From: Streptomyces sp. NBC_01275
GTDB taxonomy: Bacteria; Actinomycetota; Actinomycetes; Streptomycetales; Streptomycetaceae
Assembly (NCBI RefSeq): GCF_026340655.1
Contig: NZ_JAPEOZ010000001.1
Span: forward strand, 10,230,001 to 10,294,000
Direction: 5' to 3'
DNA length: 64,000 bases
The notes below the pieces were generated by a model. The model did no database searches. It worked only from the letters and a program-made list of their open reading frames with translations, and was not told the DNA's origin. Positions within the stretch are counted from its first letter, which is position 1; every line of letters starts with the position of its first letter. Positions 8,200-15,365 of this stretch are shown in pieces. A program made the translations under genes and the position numbers.

Positions 8200-10565
8200 C
8201 GGGCTGGACGTGGGAGTACGACGGCTACGACCCGGCGGACGAGCGCCTGCGGGAGTCGCTGTGCACGCTGGGCAACGGCTACTTCGCCACCCGTGGGGCG
8301 CTGCCGGAGTGCGCCGCGGACGACGTGCACTACCCCGGCTCCTACGTGGCCGGCTGCTATGACCGGCTCACCACGGACGTGGCGGGGCGCCGGGTGGAGA
8401 ACGAGGACATGGTCAACGTCCCGAACTGGCTGCCGCTCCGGTTCCGCCTCGCCGGGCGGCAGTGGCTGACCCCCGACACGGCCGAGGTGCTCGACCACCG
8501 GCTGGTGCTGCACCTGGCCTCCGGGCTGTTGGAGCGCCGGACGCGGTACGCGCTCGGCGAGGGCCGGGTGCTGGCGGTGCGCCAGCAGCGTCTCGTCGAC
8601 ATGGCCGACCCCCATCTGGCGGCGCTGCGCACCGAGTTCACGGCCGAGGGCTTCGCCGGGGACCTCGACGTGGAGGCGGCGCTGGACGGCGCAGTCACCA
8701 ACTCCGGGGTCGCGCGCTACCGGGATCTGGACGGCCGCCACCTGACCCGGGTGCACACCGGATCCGTCGAGCCGGACACGGTGTGGCTGCGCTGCCGGAC
8801 CCGCACCTCCGACGTCCGCATCGGCATGGCGGCCCGGCTGACCGCAGACGCTCCGGTCACCGACCGGCACGAGGGGTCGCGCGTCGGCCAGAGGGTGCGC
8901 CTGAGCCTGCTGCCCGGCCGTACCGCCACCGTCGACAAGACCGTCGCCCTGCACACCTCCCGTGACCCCGCCATCAGCGACCCGCTGGACGCCGCGATCG
9001 AAGGCGTGGGCGCGGCCCCCGTCTTCGACGAGCTGCTCGAAACCCATCTGACGGCCTGGGACCAGCTGTGGCGGCGGGCCGAGCTGGACGTCGCCGGGGA
9101 GGCCGGCGACATTCTGCGGCTGCACCTCTTCCACGTCCTGCAGACCCTCTCCCCGCACACGGCGGATCTGGACGTCGGCGTACCGGCCAGAGGACTGCAC
9201 GGCGAGGCGTACCGCGGCCATGTCTTCTGGGACGAGCTGTTCGTACTGCCCTACCTCGACCTGCACTTTCCCGAGGTGTCCCGCGCCCTGCTCCGCTACC
9301 GTCACCGCCGCCTCGACCGGGCCTGTGCCGCGGCCCGCGCGGTGGGCCGGCGCGGTGCGCTGTACCCCTGGCAGAGCGGCAGCGACGGACGGGAGGAGAC
9401 GCAGGAGTTCCACCTCAACCCCCGCTCGGGGCGCTGGCTGCCCGACCACTCACGGCTCCAGCGGCACGTCGGCTCGGCCGTGGCGTACAACGTGTGGCAG
9501 TACTACGAGGCCAGCGGCGACGCCGAGTTCCTGCACACCGAGGGCGCGGAGATGCTGCTGCAGATCGCCCGATTCTGGGCGGACTCGGCCGCCTGGGACG
9601 AGCGACTGGGCCGGCACCGCATCCGGGGCGTGATGGGACCCGACGAGTACCACGACGGCTATCCCGATGCGCAGCAGCCCGGTCTCGACGACAACGCCTA
9701 CACCAACGTCACCGCCGCCTGGGTGCTCACCCGCACTCTGGAAGTGCTGCGGACCCTGCCGGAACCCCGGCGGCGCGAACTCGCCGAGCGCACCGGCCTG
9801 GACGACGGCGAGCTCGAACAGTGGGAGGACGTCTCGCGCACCCTCCACGTCCCCTTCCACGACGGAGTCATCAGCCAGTTCGAGGGCTACGGCGACCTGG
9901 CCGAACTCGACTGGGAGAGCTACCGGCGCCGGTACGGCGACATCCGGCGCCTGGACCGGATCCTCGAGGCGGAGGGAGACACCGTCAACCGCTACAAGGC
10001 GTCCAAGCAGGCCGACGTCCTCATGCTCGGCTACCTCTTCTCACCGTACGAACTCCGGGGCCTCTTCGAGCGGTTGGGTCACCGCCTGGACGATGACGGC
10101 TGGCGCCGGACGGTCGACCACTACCTCCTGCGCACCAGCCACGGCTCCACCCTCAGCGGCCTCGTCCACGGCTGGGTCCTGGCCCGTGCCCGGCGCGCCG
10201 AGGCATGGACGTACTGCCAGGAGGCCCTGCGCGGCGACATCGCCGATCTCCAGGGCGGCACCACCGGCGAGGGCATCCACCTGGGCGCCATGGCCGGCAC
10301 GCTCGACCTCGTCCAGCGGGGACTGACCGGGCTGGAGACCCGCGCCGACGCGCTGTGGCTCGATCCGGTGCCGCTGCCGGAGCTGTCGGCGTACGGCTTC
10401 TCCCTCCGCTACCAGGGACACTGGGGCGTGCGCCTTCGCCTGGAGCGCGGCGGGCTCGAGGTGACGGTGCCGCCGTCCGACCGCGCGCCGATCGACATCC
10501 GGCTGCCGGACCGAAGGGTCCGCATGCGGCCGGGGGACAGCTGCCACCTCCTCCTTCCGGACTGA
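8196..10565 (+). CDS. GH65 family glycoside phosphorylase (trehalose/kojibiose/maltose type)
   Basis: 789 residues, full length for GH65. An N-terminal beta-sandwich (1-~270) is followed by an (alpha/alpha)6 barrel and a small C-terminal beta domain. The catalytic acid is expected at Glu484 in GVMGPDEYHD. The phosphate-binding loops KQADVLMLGY and RTSHGSTLSGLVHGW are present, which argues for a phosphorylase rather than a hydrolase. Substrate specificity (trehalose, kojibiose, nigerose, maltose) cannot be read by eye. Start GTG at 8196 overlaps the HAD stop, so the two are translationally coupled. Likely role: mobilising storage disaccharide with conservation of phosphate-bond energy. Confidence 0.93.
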   Translation: MTGWTWEYDGYDPADERLRESLCTLGNGYFATRGALPECAADDVHYPGSYVAGCYDRLTTDVAGRRVENEDMVNVPNWLPLRFRLAGRQWLTPDTAEVLDHRLVLHLASGLLERRTRYALGEGRVLAVRQQRLVDMADPHLAALRTEFTAEGFAGDLDVEAALDGAVTNSGVARYRDLDGRHLTRVHTGSVEPDTVWLRCRTRTSDVRIGMAARLTADAPVTDRHEGSRVGQRVRLSLLPGRTATVDKTVALHTSRDPAISDPLDAAIEGVGAAPVFDELLETHLTAWDQLWRRAELDVAGEAGDILRLHLFHVLQTLSPHTADLDVGVPARGLHGEAYRGHVFWDELFVLPYLDLHFPEVSRALLRYRHRRLDRACAAARAVGRRGALYPWQSGSDGREETQEFHLNPRSGRWLPDHSRLQRHVGSAVAYNVWQYYEASGDAEFLHTEGAEMLLQIARFWADSAAWDERLGRHRIRGVMGPDEYHDGYPDAQQPGLDDNAYTNVTAAWVLTRTLEVLRTLPEPRRRELAERTGLDDGELEQWEDVSRTLHVPFHDGVISQFEGYGDLAELDWESYRRRYGDIRRLDRILEAEGDTVNRYKASKQADVLMLGYLFSPYELRGLFERLGHRLDDDGWRRTVDHYLLRTSHGSTLSGLVHGWVLARARRAEAWTYCQEALRGDIADLQGGTTGEGIHLGAMAGTLDLVQRGLTGLETRADALWLDPVPLPELSAYGFSLRYQGHWGVRLRLERGGLEVTVPPSDRAPIDIRLPDRRVRMRPGDSCHLLLPD

Positions 10566-10721
10566 GGGGGCGTCCCGGAGAGGGGGCAGGACGGCCCCCG
10601 GTGGGGACCGGACAGCCTCTCGGGCGGCATCCTCACCAAGCTGATGGCCGACGCCGTGAACCGTTCCATCGCCTACGCGTCTGCTCCGCCCGACGGAGGC
10701 CGCCCGGGCTCATGGGAGGGC

Positions 10722-11723
10722 TCACACGATGTCGAGTACCTCGTGCACGGGGCGGCGCGGTGTGCCGGGGACCGGGGGGCCGTATCCGAGCCGGAACACC
10801 ATCTGGATGAATCCCATGGCCGACTGTGGGTCGCGCACGGTCCAGCGGAGTTCGGGCCATTCGAGGGCCTGGGAGGTGAGTGAGGTGGCGAGCCCGTCGA
10901 GGGTGGCCTGGAGCAGGACGCGCTCCATGGCCTGGCCCGCCAGCAGCCAGTCCCTCGGCAGGTCGCGCACGGTGCCCAGTACGGCGAGCTGAGGCGCGTT
11001 CTCGAACGCGGCGGCCTCACGGCCGGGAACGGTGCGCCTGCCGGCGAAGTCACGCACGGGCGCCCTGCCGGAGCGCCGGCGAGGGCCGAAGGCGTACTCC
11101 GGTACCCCGTCGCTCGCCGTCTCCGCTGCTCCCGTGCCGTCACGGGTCCACTGCCTCAGCTCCTCGTAGGCGGCGGCGTCCATGGCGTCGCGCCCCTCGG
11201 CGTCGTGCACCAGATCCAGCAGCGTCCGCACATGCCAGGCGTCCGGGAAGACCAGCCGCGCCCCTTCCAGGAGAGCGGCGGCGCTCAACGCATCCTTGAT
11301 GGCCTGGGGTATCGCCTCGTCGGTGAACGGCTGACGGCTGGTGCGGCGGCGTTGGATGGCCGGATACAGAGGCGTGAGGTCCATTTCGAGATCGTTCCCG
11401 GGAAGCGCTGGGCTGGTCAGCCGCACGACCGCGAGCAGGCGCGGGTCCGCGGGGTCGGGCAGCAGCTCGGCGGCCGCCGCCCAGCCCGCGTGGGCGGCGG
11501 CCACGCGCAGGTTGAACAGGGCGGCGGCGCAGCCCAGGTGAAGACCGCGGGTGGTGGGGTCGGCCTGAGGCATGGCGCGCTCGAGGTCCGAGTACACCTG
11601 GAAGGTGCTGTCACCGCGCAGGAATCGGAATCTCCACGGCTGCGCGTTGTGCATGGACGGAGCCGCAGAGGCGTCTTCGACCAAGGCTGTCACGGTCGTC
11701 GTGTCGAGTTCACGTACGGACAT
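10722..11723 (-). CDS. Acg-like nitroreductase-family protein
   Basis: 333 residues. The segment VEDASAAPSMHNAQPWRFRF is the FMN-binding start of the Acg (Rv2032) group. RRRTSRQPF, LATSLTSQALEWPELRW and MGFIQMVFRLGYG follow in the order seen in that family. In Mycobacterium Acg homologues are DosR-regulated flavin-sequestering proteins rather than active nitroreductases (family knowledge). The ATG at 11723 has GGGAGGT upstream on the minus strand. An operator-like GGGCCG-AG-CGGCCA box sits right upstream. Confidence 0.9.
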   Translation of the reverse strand: MSVRELDTTTVTALVEDASAAPSMHNAQPWRFRFLRGDSTFQVYSDLERAMPQADPTTRGLHLGCAAALFNLRVAAAHAGWAAAAELLPDPADPRLLAVVRLTSPALPGNDLEMDLTPLYPAIQRRRTSRQPFTDEAIPQAIKDALSAAALLEGARLVFPDAWHVRTLLDLVHDAEGRDAMDAAAYEELRQWTRDGTGAAETASDGVPEYAFGPRRRSGRAPVRDFAGRRTVPGREAAAFENAPQLAVLGTVRDLPRDWLLAGQAMERVLLQATLDGLATSLTSQALEWPELRWTVRDPQSAMGFIQMVFRLGYGPPVPGTPRRPVHEVLDIV

Positions 11724-11740
11724 CGGACCTACCTCCCTCC

Positions 11741-11754
11741 AGGGCCGAGCGGCC
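11741..11754. promoter_or_regulatory. Operator-like box at the Acg-like gene
   Basis: GGGCCGAGCGGCCA, a 6-2-6 dyad with one mismatch, 18 bp upstream of the start codon. This close position would suit a short or near-leaderless 5' region, or repression. Confidence 0.4.
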
Positions 11755-11901
11755 ATTCGCGGAAGGGCGATTCCCGTCCCCTCCACTATTCCACCCCGGT
11801 CCCGAGCGTGTGCGGTCGTGGCCGCGGTCCCAGGCAGGCGACCGCGGAACCTGGAGTGTGCGGTGACGGCGCCCCGGATCCGGCACGGTACGGGTCCCCG
11901 A

Positions 11902-12183
11902 TCAGCTCTTGCCGAGCTGTGGGCCGCCGCCGGTACGCAGGACGGTCAGGCGGCGACGGTATTCGTCGTCGTCGATCTCTCCGCGGGCGAAGCGTTCGGC
12001 GAGGAGTTGCTCGGCGGCGGGCCCGCGCTGCGCGGGGCTGGTCGACGCTCCCGAGTCAGCCGACCGGGACAAGGCCCGGAACAACAGGACGCCGATGACG
12101 ATGAGGAGAGCCCAGAAGAAGATCATGCCGACCGACATGACGAACCAGCCCCACCCACTCGGATCATGGCCGTACCAGAGCAT
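11902..12183 (-). CDS. SHOCT-domain membrane protein
   Basis: 93 residues. The N-terminus MLWYGHDPSGWGWFVMSVGM runs into a transmembrane helix (IFFWALLIVIGVLLFRAL). The C-terminal SHOCT motif is AAEQLLAERFARGEIDDDEYRRRLTVL. SHOCT domains are short oligomerisation helices of unknown function. ATG at 12183 fits homologue N-termini; a GTG at 12192 is possible but too close to AGGAAG. Confidence 0.85.
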   Translation of the reverse strand: MLWYGHDPSGWGWFVMSVGMIFFWALLIVIGVLLFRALSRSADSGASTSPAQRGPAAEQLLAERFARGEIDDDEYRRRLTVLRTGGGPQLGKS

Positions 12184-12281
12184 CACGGTCACCCACTTCC
12201 TCGCGGCGACCGGACTCGGCCCTCACGCCTGTGGTCTCGGTGCGCCACTCCCACAGTCGCACCCGGCCACGTGCCCGTCAT

Positions 12282-12295
12282 GGGCCGAAGAGCCC
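12282..12295. promoter_or_regulatory. Weak operator-like box upstream of the SHOCT gene
   Basis: GGGCCGAAGAGCCC, a 6-2-6 arrangement with two mismatches in the second arm, 99 nt upstream of the start. Confidence 0.3.
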
Positions 12296-12416
12296 AAACC
12301 CGCCGGGGCGTCGGTCCCTGAATCTGCGGGACCGACGGACGCACGGGTCGGGGCAAGGCCGTCATCAGGCCCCCCGTTCGATGCCGATCCGCGGACGCTC
12401 GTGGAGGGTCTTGCGT

Positions 12417-12448
12417 CGTCCGACGGCGAGCACGTCCGACGGCGAGCA
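12417..12448 (+). repeat. 16-bp tandem duplication
   Basis: CGTCCGACGGCGAGCA occurs twice head to tail. Sixteen is not a multiple of three, so the duplication shifts the reading frame of the USP remnant. Confidence 0.9.
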
Positions 12449-12751
12449 CGTCGGCACCCTCGGCACTCTGGGCGGCCTTCACGACGGCCCTGGCGGGGCT
12501 CTCCAGACGGGCGGTGTCCGTCACGGCCACGCCGGGGAACTTCTCGCGCCAGGGGCGCAGGGCCTCGTGGAGACCTTTCCGTGCATCATCCGCGATCTCC
12601 CGGGTCACACCGTGGCCCGCGCCTCAGGGGTGTACGCGTGCAGCGGGAGGCTGCGGCCGTGGACGGCGTGCAGGGGCACGCCCCGGGCGGCGGCGGTGGT
12701 GAAGGCGAAGGCGAATTCGAGCAGGTCATCGCATGGGTCGTGGAGTCTCAG

Positions 12752-12785
12752 CGCCACTACTACGCCATCCGGCGTAGTAGTGGCG
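12752..12785. repeat. Perfect 15-bp hairpin with 4-nt loop
   Basis: CGCCACTACTACGCC (12752-12766), loop ATCC, then its exact complement (12771-12785). It sits at the point where USP similarity begins, so it may mark a deletion endpoint. Confidence 0.8.
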
Positions 12786-12918
12786 GGCTGCGGCTCCTTC
12801 CGAGGGCCGGTGGGCGCGCAGCCGACGGGACAGCGGTGCGTCGCGCCGGCTCGCTGACCCGGACCGGACCGTTGGGCATGGCTGTCGCGGAGCTCCGGGC
12901 GATCAACTCCAGCCCTGC

Positions 12919-13617
12919 TCAGGTGGCCAGTCCGGCGCGGCGTGACCCGGCCTCCGGCGCCGTGGAGGAGTCGTCGACGCGGTGGAGCAGCTCCGCGGAG
13001 ACATCGACCACGCCATCCACGCCTTGGCACAGGCGTACGACGACCGGGATGAGGGACTTGCGCTCGACGGTGCCCTTCAGCGACACCCGCCCACCGACGA
13101 CCCGCACGGTGATCGCGCCGGGGGTCATCCCGAGGGTGCGCAGAAGTACCTCTCCGGAGATCTCCTCCCGGATGGCGCTGTCGCCGCGCAGGAAGACGCG
13201 GAGCAGGTCGGCCCTGCTGATCATGCCGATCAGCCTGTCGGCTTCGTCGACGACCGGCAGCCGTTTGACACGGTGGCGCTCCATGACCTGAGCGGCCTCC
13301 ACCGCCGTCCACTGCGGCCTTGCGGTCACGGCCGGGCTGTTCATCAGCCCCCCGGCGGTCGTGGCCTCCGCTTTCGTACGGGTGCCGGGCGCGGTGTGCA
13401 GGACCGGCAGCAGACCTGCCGGGTCCAGCTGGGCGGCCTCCTTGCGCAGCAGGTCCGCTTCGGAGACCACGCCCACGACCCGCTCGTCGTCCTCCACGAC
13501 CGGTACGGCCGTGATGTCGTACTCGGCGAGCAGTTTGGCGATCTCCTTGAAGGAGGTGTCCCGGCCCACCCGGACGACCGATGTGGTCATGAGGTCGCTC
13601 ACCGTCCGGTGCCACAT
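12919..13617 (-). CDS. CBS-CBS-BON domain protein
   Basis: 232 residues. Two CBS motifs (about 7-60, VSDLMTTSVVRVGRDTSFKE; and about 90-145, LMNSPAVTARPQWTAVEAA) form a Bateman module that binds adenosyl nucleotides. A BON domain follows (about 150-220, ITVRVVGGRVSLKGTVERK and VDGVVDVSAELL). CBS-BON proteins recur in actinobacterial stress clusters as putative energy-state sensors. The ATG has GGAGG upstream on the minus strand, and two operator-like boxes lie within 115 bp upstream. Confidence 0.92.
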   Translation of the reverse strand: MWHRTVSDLMTTSVVRVGRDTSFKEIAKLLAEYDITAVPVVEDDERVVGVVSEADLLRKEAAQLDPAGLLPVLHTAPGTRTKAEATTAGGLMNSPAVTARPQWTAVEAAQVMERHRVKRLPVVDEADRLIGMISRADLLRVFLRGDSAIREEISGEVLLRTLGMTPGAITVRVVGGRVSLKGTVERKSLIPVVVRLCQGVDGVVDVSAELLHRVDDSSTAPEAGSRRAGLAT

Positions 13618-13684
13618 GGCTCCCGCCTCCTCTTGTCGCGTGCGTTCCTCCTTCTACTGTCCGCCCGGTGCACAGGAGGCGCAT

Positions 13685-13731
13685 GAGCCGGTCGGTCCCC
13701 ACCGGGCCGGGTCGATGGGGCCGGACGGCTC
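13685..13731. promoter_or_regulatory. Two operator-like boxes upstream of the CBS-BON gene
   Basis: GAGCCGGTCGGTCCC (13685-13699) and GGGCCGGACGGCTC (13718-13731) share the GGGCCG-NN-CGGCYC arrangement. They are 68 and 101 bp upstream of the start at 13617. Confidence 0.45.
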
Positions 13732-14143
13732 TGAGACGCCGTGCGGGTCTCGGTCCCGGCTGGCCGAGGACGGCGCTGCCCGGCCGGCTCCTCTGATCGA
13801 GCCGGACTGGGGCAAGCGGTACGGGCGGAAGGCCGACAGCGGCGAGCTGCCGGGCGGGAAGGCTGTGGTGACCGGACGGACCGAGCAGGGCGGCCTTGAC
13901 CGACCTGACTGGTAGTCGGGTCGGGCCGGTTGGATCGCCGTTGAGATAGCGGCGGGCGGCGGTGACGAACGCCGGCCTCGGGACTGGTGGGCTCGCATGT
14001 TCAGGTGTGGCGTATTCGCGGCCGAGCCCAGATGGGGCTCGCGCTGAGCGATCGGAGCGAGCTCGGCGGCACCCGGCAGTCTGCTGGTCGGCGATTGACA
14101 TGATGGGCAACGGCAAGTCTCGGATGTCTCTAGAGGAGCGACT
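13732..14143. other. Intergenic stretch, nothing recognised
   Basis: About 410 bases between the operator boxes and the next gene, without a supported gene. The last ~100 bases are less GC-rich and include the ribosome binding site of the next gene. Confidence 0.45.
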
Positions 14144-14707
14144 ATGGCGTTCAAGACCGGAGTCGCCGAACGGGACGAGTGGTCCTATTCGCCGGCTGTC
14201 GGCGTTGGACCGCTCCGGTTCGGTATGACCGTCGACGAAGTGGTCGAGGCGGCTGAGATACTCGGCCAGACGAAGGTCAGCGATTGTGCTCGGGACCACG
14301 CGATCTTCTCGCCGTCCTGGAAGGTCGAAGTCCACCGTCGTGGGGTGGTTCCTTCACCGCCTGCCGTCACGGCCTATGTGAGCCAAGTCGTGGGGCTGTT
14401 CTGCATCGCTGCCGACGCCGTGCACGGTCCCCAGGTCGCACACGACGGACTCCCGCTGGTCGGGAGGATCCTGTCGGAGCTGGAGAGCGACGTAATCGCG
14501 TATGCCGAGGCAACGGACGTGCGCTTTCGCTACACGCCCGAGGGCTACGCAGGACCGGATGATTCCGGGGTCGTGATGCGCGGGCAACCGGTCGGGCAGG
14601 TCCTCCGGTCGCGTCCGTTGTTCATGGTGACGCGCGACGGCGCGAACACTGAGTGGGACTCGATGCCCTCCGAGGAGTACCGCTTCAACGGCCAGTCCAC
14701 GGCCTGA
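14144..14707 (+). CDS. Uncharacterised protein
   Basis: 187 residues, no signal peptide or membrane helix. It opens with an acidic/aromatic segment followed by VGVGPLRFGMTVDEVVEAAE, a pattern seen in many small actinobacterial hypotheticals where a substrate-like motif 'G-x-LRFGMT' starts a repeat-like fold. A second copy-like segment near VMRGQPVGQVLRSRPLFMV hints at a loose internal repeat. A clear GAGGAG precedes the ATG. The codon bias is real-gene-like. No function can be assigned. Confidence 0.7.
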   Translation: MAFKTGVAERDEWSYSPAVGVGPLRFGMTVDEVVEAAEILGQTKVSDCARDHAIFSPSWKVEVHRRGVVPSPPAVTAYVSQVVGLFCIAADAVHGPQVAHDGLPLVGRILSELESDVIAYAEATDVRFRYTPEGYAGPDDSGVVMRGQPVGQVLRSRPLFMVTRDGANTEWDSMPSEEYRFNGQSTA

Positions 14708-14816
14708 CGTGGTGTGACTCATGACGTGGGGTGGAGGAGATACGCCCGAATGCGCCAGCTCACCGGACGAGGCCGCGTTCGGGGCGCCCGTTAATACACG
14801 AAGGCGAGTTCCTTGA

Positions 14817-15236
14817 TCACATCCGTCGCTGTGTTGTCCGCTTCATGGAGACGGGCGCAACCGGCGACCTGTGGCGATCACTGGCTGTGGTCGCGAGGGG
14901 CGTATCGGCTCCAGGTTCCGCCGGCCTCCGTGACGAGGTGCGCGCGTACCCGATCCGGATCGGCTTGGCCGTCACGGCAGCCGGCGCCATCTCGACGGGC
15001 GGACCGGGCTTCCACGGCCGACCCGGGCCGCGGTCCTCCAGCACGAGGACGTCGAGTTCCTCGCGGAGCGCGGAGCGCGGAGCGCGGAGCGCGGGGACGA
15101 GGTTGGAGCAGGCGGTGTGGTACATGGTCGCGGTCTTCCCGCCGCGGGTGCGGCAGGCACTGCCGGCCGGGGCGTCACATTTCGGACGGTCGTTTCGTTC
15201 TACCGCGTTTGCGGCTTGATCGGGCGTCAGGTCCAC
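14817..15236 (-). pseudogene. Truncated serine recombinase (resolvase type)
   Basis: The N-terminus MDLTPDQAANAVERNDRPKC with APAGSACRTRGGKTA is a Cys-rich leader seen on some actinobacterial recombinases. It is followed by KPIRIGYARTS, the catalytic-serine start of the resolvase domain. Similarity stops there: the rest of the catalytic domain and the helix-turn-helix are missing. A 7-bp repeat array (15062-15089) has expanded the linker. Together with the Tn3-type transposase remnant at 18.4 kb it looks like the tnpR of a dead transposon. Confidence 0.75.
15062..15089 (+). repeat. Four tandem 7-bp repeats (CGCGGAG)
   Basis: Four perfect head-to-tail copies inside the recombinase remnant, encoding ALRAPRSALRE-like residues absent from the expected linker. 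Confidence 0.85.
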
Positions 15237-15365
15237 CCCGGCAGTCCGTCAGAACTGTGTCGCACAACGTCCCGGCTCTGAGAGGACTTCTGCACTTCTG
15301 CCAATGGCGACCTGCGGAAACGTGATCACCTTCGGGGCTCTCGCAGAACTCTCGCAACCGGTCAT

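Larger units (their letters stand above)
12365..12788 (-). pseudogene. Decayed universal stress protein (second domain only)
   Basis: On the minus strand the segment PDGVVVALRLHDPCDDLLEF followed by AYTPEARATV, then in a second frame TREIADDARKGLHEALRPW and ADVLAVGRARR, aligns with the second UspA domain of the intact protein at 2857-3771. The first domain is absent. Two frame breaks are visible: one near 12605 and one from a 16-bp tandem duplication at 12417-12448. Removing one duplicate copy restores VGRRKTLHERPRIGIERG up to a TGA at 12365-12367. The remnant still ends short of the normal C-terminus. Confidence 0.8.

Noticed and set aside
12605..14335. A 576-codon minus-strand frame over the CBS-BON gene
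   Set aside because: Shadow frame; only its last ~60 codons correspond to anything real (USP remnant).
15062..15089. Possible CRISPR-like repeat
   Set aside because: Units are 7 bp with no spacers; simple tandem repeat.
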